This document shows positions 29,178-37,445 of a stretch of 64,000 nt of DNA, piece after piece; positions within the stretch are counted from its first letter, which is position 1, and each line of letters opens with the position of its first letter. The stretch covers positions 310,001 to 374,000 of the forward strand of contig NZ_JASCQP010000028.1 of the NCBI RefSeq assembly GCF_030010555.1, in the 5' to 3' direction. Below the pieces are notes generated by a model. It made no database searches. It was not told the origin of the DNA and saw nothing but the letters and a program-made list of their open reading frames with translations. The translations under genes were made by a program, and so were the position numbers. The stretch is from Halomonas rhizosphaerae. GTDB taxonomy: Bacteria; Pseudomonadota; Gammaproteobacteria; Pseudomonadales; Halomonadaceae.

Positions 29178-29545
29178 CAGCCCGCCTCCCCACGCCTGGG
29201 CACGATGATGACCTGGCCGACACGTTCGCGGCCGTTCTCATCCATCGTGCCGGGATCGGTCATGTTGCCGTCCTCGTCATAGTCCGGTGGGCGCGTGTCC
29301 CATAAAAGGTCCTCGGGAAACAGGATGTCGGGGTTCGCCTCCACCAGCCAGCGCCAGTCCCGGCTTTCCGAGTAATACTCATGCGCCACGCCGTCGAGCC
29401 GCTCCTTCAGCGCCACGGTATGTTCCAGGACCGGATCAGGATGGCGGATGCGTCGAGCGCGCAGGCCACGGAATATCTCCGCCCCTGTTTCCGACCGTTC
29501 GAATAATGGGGTGAACTCGTAGGCCGATCCCTTGAAGAATGCCAT
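29177..29545 (-). CDS. gpX/LysM-like baseplate hub accessory protein
   Basis: 122 residues. The core LKERLDGVAHEYYSESRDWR, then LVEANPDILFPED and the final GQVIIVP, is a LysM-like fold as in phage tail protein X/gp53. In eCIS such a protein lies next to the hub and helps to fasten hub and wedge. It is coupled to the hub gene (TGATG) and begins 12 bases after the tube-type gene. Confidence 0.82.
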   Translation of the reverse strand: MAFFKGSAYEFTPLFERSETGAEIFRGLRARRIRHPDPVLEHTVALKERLDGVAHEYYSESRDWRWLVEANPDILFPEDLLWDTRPPDYDEDGNMTDPGTMDENGRERVGQVIIVPRRGEAG

Positions 29546-29557
29546 TCCCCGCCTCCC

Positions 29558-30181
29558 TCAGAACCCGGTCGCGGCGTTCAGGGCAGTCATCGCGGTCTGA
29601 CGCACCTTGTCGGCCATGGTGAAGGGGTTGTTGCTTTCGATGACCTGCATCGTCAGGCCCATCTCTGCGCGGTAGGGCATCAGGTTCGGCAGGTGCAGCG
29701 ACTCCTTCTGGATCACGCCAGTCAGGAAGACGGGCAGCAGTTGTAACCCCCAGGCGAAGATCAGGACCGAAGCCGTTTCCTGCCGCTCGAAGGCGCGCGC
29801 GCCGCCGATCCCGAGGCTGGACAAGGTCTGCAGGCCCCCGGGGCCCTGCGATTTCGGCTCCACCATCGAGCGTAGCGTATCGATCTGCGGCTGCACTCCG
29901 AACATCGCGGCCACATTGTCGCCCGCGTCCATCCTGTCGGTGGCGTCGAGCAGGATATCGACGGAAAACCCCTCGGCGGCCAGTTCGACGCCCTGAGCGA
30001 CGCGCGTGGTCTCCAGCGGCGAAAGGAAGTCGTAGCCGGTGCGGTTGCCGGGCGCGTCGCCGGTCTTGATCGTCACCGTGCGCGAACGCGAGATCGACTG
30101 CGGGTTGAAGTCGAAGACCAGCGCCAGCGGCGGGATCGACAGCCCGTATTCGAACAGCACGCCCTTGGTCGCTACGGCCAT
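29558..30181 (-). CDS. CIS tube-type protein (Afp7/Pvc7-like)
   Basis: 207 residues. It begins MAVATKGVLFEYGLSIPPLA, then FDFNPQSISRSRTVTI, which matches the contractile-injection-system tube protein N-terminal family. This adaptor ring lies between the hub and the first tube ring in known eCIS. Later segments such as LQLLPVFLTGVIQKESLHLP are also typical. Its start codon overlaps the stop of the 72-aa gene by one base. Confidence 0.86.
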   Translation of the reverse strand: MAVATKGVLFEYGLSIPPLALVFDFNPQSISRSRTVTIKTGDAPGNRTGYDFLSPLETTRVAQGVELAAEGFSVDILLDATDRMDAGDNVAAMFGVQPQIDTLRSMVEPKSQGPGGLQTLSSLGIGGARAFERQETASVLIFAWGLQLLPVFLTGVIQKESLHLPNLMPYRAEMGLTMQVIESNNPFTMADKVRQTAMTALNAATGF

Positions 30182-30399
30182 CAGTCCCTCCCCTTCGTGC
30201 TGGTGGCAACGCTCCGCCCGACGGCGGCGGCGAGCCCGTGGCCCGAGGTGCCCCGCCCCTCGACTGTGACCGACAGGCGGCGCGGCGCGTCGTCACCCAG
30301 TTGGGCGGCCGCCTCGCGCGCGATGTGCCGTGCCTCGTGTTCCGCCACGTGGCGCAGGCGCGGCGGCAGGGTGATGGTCATGCGGCGGATACGAGTCAT
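30181..30399 (-). CDS. Small basic protein, 72 aa, coupled to the eCIS ATPase
   Basis: ATG 30399 overlaps the ATPase stop (ATGA) and TGA 30181-30183 overlaps the next start (TGATG), so the gene is locked in place by two translational couplings. The product begins MTRIRRMTITLPPRLRHVAE and ends GRSVATSTKGRD. It has a basic helical first half (HEARHIAREAAAQLG) and a strand LSVTVEGRG. No family is recognised. Conserved position between ATPase and tube adaptor would suggest an assembly factor. Confidence 0.7.
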   Translation of the reverse strand: MTRIRRMTITLPPRLRHVAEHEARHIAREAAAQLGDDAPRRLSVTVEGRGTSGHGLAAAVGRSVATSTKGRD

Positions 30400-31769
30400 G
30401 CGTCCTCCTCCAGGTGTGCGGCCAGCGCGCCGATCTCGCTGCGGCGGATCTGGCGGTTCTCCTTGCCCAGTTCCGCCCAGACGGCGCGGGCGAGGTGACA
30501 AGGGGCAATGGGCGCGTCCTCCTCGGCGGCCAGGACGGCGGCATAGTGCGCCGCGTTCTGGATCGCGCCGCCCGACAGTCGCGCGGCCCCCGCCAGCATC
30601 GCCACGTCCAGCGTCGCGCAGCGCGGCGCCCCCGGCGGCAGCAGCGTGGACCACAGCGCCGCACGCGCGTCCGCGTCCGGCGACGGGAAGTCGATCACCA
30701 TCTGGAAGCGGCGCAGGAAGGCCGGGTCGATATTGGCGCGCAGGTTGGTCGTCAGGATCACCGGCCCCGCATGCCGCTCGAAGCGCGACAGCAGGTGGCT
30801 GACCTCCAGGTTGGCGTACCGGTCGCGGGCATCGGTGACCTCGCCGCGCTTGCCCAGCAGCCCGTCGGCCTCGTCGATCTGCAGGAACGCGCGCTTGCCG
30901 TCAAGCGCGTCGAGCAGGCGGTTCAGGTTCTCCTCCGTCTCGCCCACGTATTTCGACATGATCCGGCCCAAATCGAGCGTGTAGAGCGCCCAAGGGCTGC
31001 CCGTCGCCTCGGCAAGTTCCCCGGCGATGACCACGGCGGCGAAGCTCTTGCCCGTCCCCGACGCGCCGGAAAACAGCGCCAGCGGCCCGCCCGCCGCACG
31101 TCCTCCCCAGCCGGCGATCTGGTCGCGCCACTTCAGCCAGGCGGTGAAGTCGCGCAAGGACCGCATCGTCTTCTCGGGAAGGACAAGATCCGGCCATCGC
31201 CCCCTGCGGGTTTCCAGGTTAGCCCCCGGCGGCGCGGTGACATCGCCCGAGCGCATCAGCACGGCACGCTGCGCGACGGGTGTCGGCTGGATCATCTGGT
31301 AGGGGCCCTCGCCGGTGACCCGCACGAGCCCCGCGGCGACAAGCGGCGCGGTCGCATCCAGCCGGTCGTAGAGCACACCGATCTCGGCTCCGTCATCGAG
31401 CATCAGCAGTTCCTGCGCCAGTGCGAGGCTCGGCCAGGGCGCGTTCACCTGCGGCTGCAGCGATTGCAGGCGGGGGCCATAAGCCGGGCGCGCCACCGGG
31501 GCCAGCGCCAGCGCCAGGAGATCGAGGTCGATCTGCAGGAAGCCGCGAAGCAGGCCGGTGTCGACCAGCGAGGCGAGACCAGCCCAGACGCCGCGCCCGC
31601 GGTTCTCCGCCACTGCCGCGCCGGTCTCGGCGAACCCCTTCGAGAACGCCTCACCAATCTCGACCCCGCTGCGCATCGCCTCCGCCAGCGTCAGCATCAT
31701 GCCGATCCGGACCCATTCCATGTCGAGGCCGCGAAGGTCGAGTTCCGGGCTTTCCTGCTGACAGGTCAT
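30396..31769 (-). CDS. AAA+ ATPase of the eCIS (Afp15/Pvc15 type)
   Basis: 457 residues from ATG 31769, with GAGG 5 bases upstream; a GTG two codons earlier is possible. An N-terminal region of about 170 residues contains a winged-helix-like part (TAPLVAAGLVRVTGEGPYQM). The AAA core has Walker A GASGTGKSFAAV near residue 237, Walker B FLQIDEADGLLG and a sensor segment VILTTNLRANIDPAFLRRF. In known eCIS this ATPase is required for particle assembly or stability. It is coupled to the 72-aa gene by ATGA. Confidence 0.93.
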   Translation of the reverse strand: MTCQQESPELDLRGLDMEWVRIGMMLTLAEAMRSGVEIGEAFSKGFAETGAAVAENRGRGVWAGLASLVDTGLLRGFLQIDLDLLALALAPVARPAYGPRLQSLQPQVNAPWPSLALAQELLMLDDGAEIGVLYDRLDATAPLVAAGLVRVTGEGPYQMIQPTPVAQRAVLMRSGDVTAPPGANLETRRGRWPDLVLPEKTMRSLRDFTAWLKWRDQIAGWGGRAAGGPLALFSGASGTGKSFAAVVIAGELAEATGSPWALYTLDLGRIMSKYVGETEENLNRLLDALDGKRAFLQIDEADGLLGKRGEVTDARDRYANLEVSHLLSRFERHAGPVILTTNLRANIDPAFLRRFQMVIDFPSPDADARAALWSTLLPPGAPRCATLDVAMLAGAARLSGGAIQNAAHYAAVLAAEEDAPIAPCHLARAVWAELGKENRQIRRSEIGALAAHLEEDA

Positions 31770-31776
31770 CGCCACC

Positions 31777-32799
31777 TCACATCACGGTCAGGGTCAGAGC
31801 GTTACCGAAGGGACTGTCCGGCACGGGCGCCCCGCTGGCCGCCGGCTGTGCCCGCACCGTCCCGGTGACCGCGCTGGCCGGGACCGACAGCGTCAGCACC
31901 GCCTGCGCGTCCGGGTTGTCGAGAAGGGGGGCGCCGACGGGGATGATCTGCACTGCCTGCGGGCTCTCGCTGTCGTCACCCAGCCGCCAGATCACCTGCA
32001 GCGCCGCCTCGCCCCCGGCCGGTCCCGCCACGGCCACGGTCGCCTCGGTCGCCGTGGCGAGCACCGAGATCGTGTTGATCAACGTGCCCCCCTCGACGAA
32101 CATCTGCACCGGCGTCCAGTTCACCGGCGGCGGCGTCACGCCATCGCCCACTGGCACGATGTGGCTGTCGGGTCCCAGATCCTGGAAACCCGCCAGTGCC
32201 CTCGCTATGTTCGGCAGGGTGTCGATGATCAGCGTCTCGGGCGGCGCGGCCTCGCCCCTGGGCTCTAGCGGCTCGATCGGGATCAGGGCGAACTCGTAGA
32301 CGGCTGACAGCCGATAAGCTAGCTCGCCCCCCTGCGTCGTCCAGATATGGTTGATCTCCTCCATCAGCGGGGCCTGCATGATCGCCTCGAGCCGATACTC
32401 CTTGCGGTCGGGCGGCTCGGTGATCGCCGCGCCGGGCAGCGGCGGCTCGGTGGGGATCGGCAGGACGGGATGGCTTTGCAGGGCCCGGATGGCATGGCCG
32501 AGGATCCGCATGTCGGCATCGTCGGCGGCGTTGTCGATATCCGCCGGGAACGGCGTGAGCAGCGTGTTGATGCGGATGAACTGAGTCTGGTGGGCACCGA
32601 GATCGGCATGGAAGCCTGAGGGCGCCACCCGATAGGCGAAGATGTTCAGGACATGGGCCGTCACCCCTGCCCCGCGCGCGATCTCCGAGGCGCGCTGCGG
32701 ATGCGCCACCGTGATCGTCACCTCCTCCCCGAAATGGCTGTCGAGAAAATCGGCGATGCCCTGCACCGCGACCGAGAGGGACGAGACTGGAACCGGCAT
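31777..32799 (-). CDS. DUF4255 / Pvc16-type tail terminator (cap) protein
   Basis: 340 residues from ATG 32799, which has AGGAGG 10 bases upstream; the longer frame would overlap the repeat-protein gene. The first 200 residues match the Pvc16/DUF4255 N-terminal family: VAVQGIADFLDSHFG, then VLNIFAYRVAPSGFHADLG and LGHAIRALQSHPVLP. The C-terminal 130 residues add an immunoglobulin-like beta domain. In eCIS the protein caps the distal end of tube and sheath. Confidence 0.87.
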   Translation of the reverse strand: MPVPVSSLSVAVQGIADFLDSHFGEEVTITVAHPQRASEIARGAGVTAHVLNIFAYRVAPSGFHADLGAHQTQFIRINTLLTPFPADIDNAADDADMRILGHAIRALQSHPVLPIPTEPPLPGAAITEPPDRKEYRLEAIMQAPLMEEINHIWTTQGGELAYRLSAVYEFALIPIEPLEPRGEAAPPETLIIDTLPNIARALAGFQDLGPDSHIVPVGDGVTPPPVNWTPVQMFVEGGTLINTISVLATATEATVAVAGPAGGEAALQVIWRLGDDSESPQAVQIIPVGAPLLDNPDAQAVLTLSVPASAVTGTVRAQPAASGAPVPDSPFGNALTLTVM

Positions 32800-32803
32800 C
32801 GGG

Positions 32804-33664
32804 TCAGAGCCTCCTGAGGTAACGCGCGCGGATGGCGCGGCTGCGGTCGGCATTCCGCCCCGCGCCGGGCGCGGCGGCGGGTTCGTGGATCAGCACGTCG
32901 AGCTGGTCGATATGGACATCGGGGCGTTTGAAGCGGTCACCGTGCGGTGGCTCGATCGGCGGCGTTCCCGGCATCGCGACGGGATCGAAGGCCGGTGGCA
33001 GCGCCGGCGGCGTCCCGTCCGCCACCGCATCCTCACGGCGCAGCGCGGTAAGGGTGGAAGGCTCCTCCTCCTCGCGCATCTCCTCGGGGAAGGGCGCAGT
33101 CTCCGGGTCAAGTCCAAGCCGCGATCCGGCACGGCGGAGCATCTGAACGGGCCCCTCTTCCTCCTCCGTCTGGCGCCGGAGGGCTTGCATCTCGTCCTCT
33201 TCTTCCGACTCCCGGCGCAGGGCCTGCATCTCCTCCTCGTCCTCCGACTCCCGGCGCAGGGCCTGCATCTCCTCCTCATCCTCCGACTCCCGGCGCAGGG
33301 CCTGCATCTCCTCCTCGTCCTCGGGCTGCCGGCGCAGGGCCTGCATTTCCTCCTCTTCTTCCTCGGCCTGACGACGCAGGGGGCGAGCGTCTCGCTCCTC
33401 CTCTCGCTCCGCGCAGCGGAGCATCTGCACGGGCTCATCTTCCTCCTCCGCCCGACGTCGGAGGGCGTGCCTCTCATCCTCTTCCTCCGGCTGCCGCCGC
33501 AGGGCCTGCATCTTGTCCTCTTCCTCCTGCGGCTGGCGGCGAACCGCCTGACGTTCAGCGTCCTGCTCGGTCTCCGCGGCCGCCGCACGGCGAACGATGC
33601 CCTTGGGCGCAATGCCGGTGCGGGACGGCGCGGACCGTGCAGCGAGGCGGGCCAGGAAGCTCAT
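32804..33664 (-). CDS. Charged repeat protein with 13-residue MQALRR repeats
   Basis: 286 residues. After a basic start (MSFLARLAARSAPSRTG) residues 47-178 consist of about ten repeats of the type EDEEEMQALRRES, alternating an acidic block with MQALRR; some copies read VQMLR. The last 100 residues are proline-rich and end in a basic tail (RSRAIRARYLRRL). ATGA overlap with the upstream gene and a 4-base gap to the terminator gene place it firmly inside the operon. Similar E-rich Q/R repeats occur in DUF4157-associated proteins, but no function is known to me. Confidence 0.75.
   Translation of the reverse strand: MSFLARLAARSAPSRTGIAPKGIVRRAAAAETEQDAERQAVRRQPQEEEDKMQALRRQPEEEDERHALRRRAEEEDEPVQMLRCAEREEERDARPLRRQAEEEEEEMQALRRQPEDEEEMQALRRESEDEEEMQALRRESEDEEEMQALRRESEEEDEMQALRRQTEEEEGPVQMLRRAGSRLGLDPETAPFPEEMREEEEPSTLTALRREDAVADGTPPALPPAFDPVAMPGTPPIEPPHGDRFKRPDVHIDQLDVLIHEPAAAPGAGRNADRSRAIRARYLRRL
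33131..33526 (-). repeat. 39-bp tandem repeats coding for 13-residue units
   Basis: About ten in-frame copies. Those between about 33203 and 33325 are nearly identical at DNA level (unit contains GGCGCAGGGCCTGCATCTCC on the plus strand), while the outer ones are diverged. The array keeps the reading frame and codes for the acidic/MQALRR units of the 286-aa protein. Recent homogenisation or slippage is likely. Confidence 0.88.
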
Positions 33665-34479
33665 GAGACCCGCCTCCCTCGTGACGGCGGCGTACCCCGT
33701 TCGGCGCGGATCAGCTCGGCATAGGCGCGGCGGCGGGCAACCGGAAGATCAAGGATCTCGGGTTCAGTCCAGCGATAGGCAGACGCGATCAAGTGAACCT
33801 CGCGCAGGGGCGTCTCGACACCCGGAAACGCGAAGGTCAGCGGATCGATCCGGGCGTGACTGGCCGCCCCGCAATAGGGACAAACCGCGTCGACGCTGTC
33901 CGCGACATCGGGCGAGACCGCCTCCAGTGCTGCGTCGATCCGTGCAAGGTCGTGAAGGTCGAACCGGATCGCCTCGGCCTCTGCCGCCTCCGACAGCCCA
34001 CAGAGCGCAGCAAAGACCCGACGCGGATCTTCGACGTCGCGCATGCCCGCCAGCGCCTCCTCGTGGCCGCCATTCGGGGCCTCGAAACGGCGGTGCCCGA
34101 GACTCGTGGAAACCTCCGCGACGGGGAAACCCGGTCCCGCATCGGCGCGCGGGGTGTCGGTCAGGGAAAGACGCAGGTCGAAACGCGCACCGCAGGCCTC
34201 GCACGGTGCTTCATACCATTCCCACTGGCCATGGAACCTCAGGGCCGCGCGCTGGAGCAGCCATTCCCGCCCCGCCGCTGAGACCCGCCTCGCCGTTCCC
34301 CGATCCGCGGAGACCTCCCCGAACCCGGCACAGAGCGCCGCTAGGATCGTCGTGATCCGCGCCGGTCGCGAACCTGCGCTGCCCGCCGCCTCGGCCACGG
34401 CAAGTTCGGCATGCCCGTCCAGCGCGCGATAGCGCGCTGGCGGATATGCCCTGGCCAGGGTTTCGGGGGCCCGGTCCAT
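33661..34479 (-). CDS. T4 gp26/gp51-like baseplate protein with two CxxC pairs
   Basis: 272 residues. A probable zinc ribbon is formed by CEACG (about residue 92) and CPYCG (about residue 198). The C-terminal VHLIASAYRWTEPEILDLPV followed by RRRAYAELI is the characteristic ending of the T4-type baseplate/hub-assembly proteins encoded just after the tube gene in many eCIS loci. It lies 6 bases after the tube gene and overlaps the repeat-protein start by ATGA. A role in hub assembly is inferred. Confidence 0.78.
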   Translation of the reverse strand: MDRAPETLARAYPPARYRALDGHAELAVAEAAGSAGSRPARITTILAALCAGFGEVSADRGTARRVSAAGREWLLQRAALRFHGQWEWYEAPCEACGARFDLRLSLTDTPRADAGPGFPVAEVSTSLGHRRFEAPNGGHEEALAGMRDVEDPRRVFAALCGLSEAAEAEAIRFDLHDLARIDAALEAVSPDVADSVDAVCPYCGAASHARIDPLTFAFPGVETPLREVHLIASAYRWTEPEILDLPVARRRAYAELIRAERGTPPSRGRRVS

Positions 34480-34485
34480 GACGGA

Positions 34486-34998
34486 TCAGGTCTCTGACGG
34501 CTCGGCCACGGCCTCGTCCCGGACGAAACCTTCATGCTGCAACGTGATGGTCTGGATACCCACGGTGTTCATGTTGTTGGCATCGAACTCGGGCAGCGCC
34601 TGGAACTCGGACACCCAGGCGCGGCGCAGCTGGTAGCTGATCGCCGGCACGCCCTGCAGGTTCAGCACGTTGATCACGACGTCGCGGCGGTAGTTCACGA
34701 GGCTCATCCCCGCGTCACCGTCTCGAACGTTGTTCACGGCATTGGCCCACTCCTCGAAGATGGGATCGTGGGTCAGGCCCTGTTCCAACGCAACGGCCTC
34801 GAAGCTCGACCCGCCCGGGATCACTCTCTGGTAGGAGGGATCTCCTGCCGAGCGCCACTTCACCGCCTCGGTGGTGCGTTTCAGCGCGCCCATCTTGGTC
34901 AGACCGGCGACGGTCTGGCCGTTGATGACGATCTGGAACTTGAAGGTGCGATACGGATCATAGCGATGCGCATTCGCGGGAAAGGTTGGGGCAGGCAT
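34486..34998 (-). CDS. Tail tube protein (T4 gp19-like)
   Basis: 170 residues from ATG 34998. The motif NAHRYDPYRTFKFQIVINGQ, then VAGLTKMGALKRTTEAVKWR, is typical of the T4-like inner tube family (Afp1/Afp5 type). Only this one canonical tube gene follows the sheath, 37 bases after it. It polymerises as stacked hexamers to form the needle driven out on contraction. Confidence 0.94.
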   Translation of the reverse strand: MPAPTFPANAHRYDPYRTFKFQIVINGQTVAGLTKMGALKRTTEAVKWRSAGDPSYQRVIPGGSSFEAVALEQGLTHDPIFEEWANAVNNVRDGDAGMSLVNYRRDVVINVLNLQGVPAISYQLRRAWVSEFQALPEFDANNMNTVGIQTITLQHEGFVRDEAVAEPSET

Positions 34999-35035
34999 TG
35001 GGCCCTCCTGCTATCTGGTTGCGGCGGGTCAGGCC

Positions 35036-37006
35036 TCAGCGGGACTGACCGACGATCTGCTTGATCTGGACGACGACGAACTCGGCGGGCTTCAGAGCTG
35101 CGAAGCCCACCACCACACGCACGACGCCCGCGTCGATATCGGCCTGTGTCATCGTCGATCCCAGTCCACACTTCACGTAGTAGGCGTCAGAGGCTTTCTC
35201 GCCCTGGAAGGCGCCCGCACGATGCAGCGTATCCATGAACGCGCCGACATTGGCTCTCAGGCTCGACCAGAGCTTGTGGTCGTTGGGTTCGAAAACCACT
35301 GCCTGCAGCGCGCCATAGAGGCTCTCGCCGATCATGTTCTGCGTGCGGCGGACGGGGACGTAGCGGTATTCAGGCTTGGTTTTGGTCGCTCGCGTGCGTG
35401 CGCCCCAAACCACCGTCGGCCCGATGATCGCCCGGAAGCAGTTGACCCCGAACTCGTTGAGGTTGTCCTGCAGGTCCGCGCCGATATCGATGGTCGGGCC
35501 CACGGCGCCGCGTATCGTCGCCTCGAGCCCCGCCGGGGCCTTCCACACGCCCCGGCGGGAATCGATCCGCGCCCAGACACCGGCGGCGAAGGGCCCCGGC
35601 GGAACGCGGAATGTCTTGGGCAGGTTGGCCGCTGTATCGGGGTCGTAATAGGGGTTCGCCACCTCCATCCACGGGTAGTAGAGCACCGTGTAGGGCGACG
35701 TCGGCGCGCCCAGGTCCTTGACGTTGGTGGGGCTCTGCAGGCGCGCGGCCCCCACGGGGTCGGGGGGATCGATCAGGACCATGCGATTCTGCATGAACTC
35801 CGCATGGGTGATGGCGGCCTCGAGGGCGCCGTTGTCGCCGCCGGAGGTCCAGACCTTGCCGGGCAGCATGAGGATGGAGATGTCGCGGTAGTCGCGCAGA
35901 TGGATCAGCGCGTTGGTGTAATCGGCATTGGCCGGCGCGCCATGATCGACTCCGCCCGCGAAACTGATGTCCAGCGGCGCCGCAGGGTGGGCGGGCCAGG
36001 GCGACGGGTACGGCACTGCCGATCCGGTATCGAAGGCCAGCGCCGTCTCCGCCGAGCCGCCCGAAACCGTGACGGTATTCACGGTCCCGGCGGTCGCGCT
36101 CTGCCCGGGAAGAAGCAGAATCGTGTTGTCTCGCGTCACGGCGGCGACGAAATTGGCACGGGCACTCACAGTCGAGGCGCCGCGGGCCTGCGTCTGGATT
36201 GCGGCAGCGAGATCGGCTAGCGTCGCCGCGCCGCCCGGGAAGGTCACGACGACCGGCTGGCCGCTCACCGTATCGCCGGTAAAGCTCAGCTCGATCGTGT
36301 CGCCGTTGGAGATCGCCGTGGGGTCGAGCCCCGACAGATCGCCGCTCTCGAACCCCTCGATGGCGCCACCACCAGCAGAGGCCACGGTTTCATGCCGGGC
36401 GGAGACCAGCATGCTGGCCTGGTCGATGGTCGCGGCGAGGAACTGCCCGCTGGCCGGGTCCAGCGTCATGTCGGTATGCGTTTCCAGCACCGGGTCGAGT
36501 CTGCCCTGCCCGTCCGGCACGCCAATCTCGACATCATAGGTCGCCAGAAGCGGGTTGGTATCCTCCACCGCGCGGCTGATCCTCAGCACCATGCCGTCGG
36601 CCCAGACGCCCTCGGACCGGGCGGTGAAGTAGAACCCCATCCCCGCATTGACCGGGTCAGTGAAGGCGGCGCTGGAGGCCTCGCCATTGCCGTCGCCGAC
36701 CGGCACGATATAGGCCTTGGCCCCGCCATTGGCGAAGAAGGACTGCACCGCGAAACCGAAACTGTCTGGGGCGCTGCCCATGTTGCGCAAGCCTCCCGCC
36801 GCACCGTCCAACTCGCCGAAGAGACTGGCGAATTGCGCCTGGCTGGTGACGAAGACCGGCTTGCCGTCCTCCTTGTCGTCGGTCACCAGGGCCCCGCGAT
36901 TTACCCGACCGATGAAGGCCGCGACGGAGGTCGAGGCCGCCTCGATGGCCAGAAGGCCTGATGGCACATGTTCGATATAGACGCCCGGATGCATGTAGTT
37001 GGACAT
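35036..37006 (-). CDS. Tail sheath protein
   Basis: 656 residues from ATG 37006, with GAGGAG 8 bases upstream; a longer frame to 37102 has no family support. The N-terminus MSNYMHPGVYIEHVPSG is the classic sheath start. The central part holds a variable, surface-type insertion (about residues 160-340). The conserved C-terminal sheath domain ends with KPAEFVVVQIKQIVGQ. It is the first gene of the eCIS operon. One sheath gene is present, against three in Afp. Confidence 0.96.
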   Translation of the reverse strand: MSNYMHPGVYIEHVPSGLLAIEAASTSVAAFIGRVNRGALVTDDKEDGKPVFVTSQAQFASLFGELDGAAGGLRNMGSAPDSFGFAVQSFFANGGAKAYIVPVGDGNGEASSAAFTDPVNAGMGFYFTARSEGVWADGMVLRISRAVEDTNPLLATYDVEIGVPDGQGRLDPVLETHTDMTLDPASGQFLAATIDQASMLVSARHETVASAGGGAIEGFESGDLSGLDPTAISNGDTIELSFTGDTVSGQPVVVTFPGGAATLADLAAAIQTQARGASTVSARANFVAAVTRDNTILLLPGQSATAGTVNTVTVSGGSAETALAFDTGSAVPYPSPWPAHPAAPLDISFAGGVDHGAPANADYTNALIHLRDYRDISILMLPGKVWTSGGDNGALEAAITHAEFMQNRMVLIDPPDPVGAARLQSPTNVKDLGAPTSPYTVLYYPWMEVANPYYDPDTAANLPKTFRVPPGPFAAGVWARIDSRRGVWKAPAGLEATIRGAVGPTIDIGADLQDNLNEFGVNCFRAIIGPTVVWGARTRATKTKPEYRYVPVRRTQNMIGESLYGALQAVVFEPNDHKLWSSLRANVGAFMDTLHRAGAFQGEKASDAYYVKCGLGSTMTQADIDAGVVRVVVGFAALKPAEFVVVQIKQIVGQSR

Positions 37007-37445
37007 GCCGGTTTCTCCTCGCCTTTTGCTGGCCGGGCCCCCTCCCCGGCGCTCGCGAATCGGCCGGACCGCGGATACTGCGCCCTGTATGGGCACAGTC
37101 ATTCAGCCGGGGATCATGGCCGGATGCGCCACGACTCGCGGGCAGGTTGCGCCGCGCTCTGTCGGGCCTCCAGGCGCGTCACCGTTCGGTTACCCGTCGA
37201 TCCTCATGTCCAGCGCACCGAACAGGAAACATCGACAGAGATGAAACCGGACATCACAGAAGTGAAATCGGACATCGGACCACCTTTAGCGACAGACAAC
37301 ATCTTGCGCAGACGGTCGGTTCCGCTGCCCGTGACGAACCGTTTCAGAAGTGTAGGAGGTTTAACCGCCGCCGCAATTCATACGAGACACTTACCTAGTG
37401 TAATGCCCCGCAAACTAAGCAGTAGAGTTACCCCTCCTCATTCAC
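37007..37445. promoter_or_regulatory. Leader and promoter region of the eCIS operon
   Basis: About 440 bases with no credible gene upstream of the sheath gene. It contains the 21-bp tandem repeats (separate entry) and, further upstream, an inverted repeat ACACT / AGTGT around a 5-base spacer at about 37388-37402. The distal part (37360-37445) is AT-richer and could hold the promoter. I cannot fix a -35/-10 pair with confidence. Confidence 0.55.
37235..37276. repeat. Two 21-bp direct repeats in the eCIS leader
   Basis: 37235-37255 and 37256-37276 are adjacent 21-mers of the form ACAGA..TGAAA.CGGACATC and agree at 18 of 21 positions. A partial, shorter third copy (ACAGGAAACATCG) precedes them. 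21 bp equals two helical turns, so a protein bound to each copy would lie on one DNA face. The pair is 229-270 bases upstream of the sheath start. Confidence 0.75.

Noticed and set aside
33131-33526. Regular 39-bp repeats looking like a small CRISPR array
   Set aside because: No spacers: repeats are contiguous, in frame and code for a 13-residue unit inside an operon gene. No cas genes are present.
12129-37006. Type VI secretion system or complete prophage
   Set aside because: No TssJLM or ClpV-type genes and no capsid, portal, terminase, lysis or integrase genes; the AAA ATPase, Pvc16 and DUF4157 proteins are eCIS marks.
37007-37102. N-terminal extension of the sheath protein to 37102
   Set aside because: The added residues are Arg/Gly-rich and not sheath-like; MSNYMHPGVYIEH with GAGGAG upstream is the family start.
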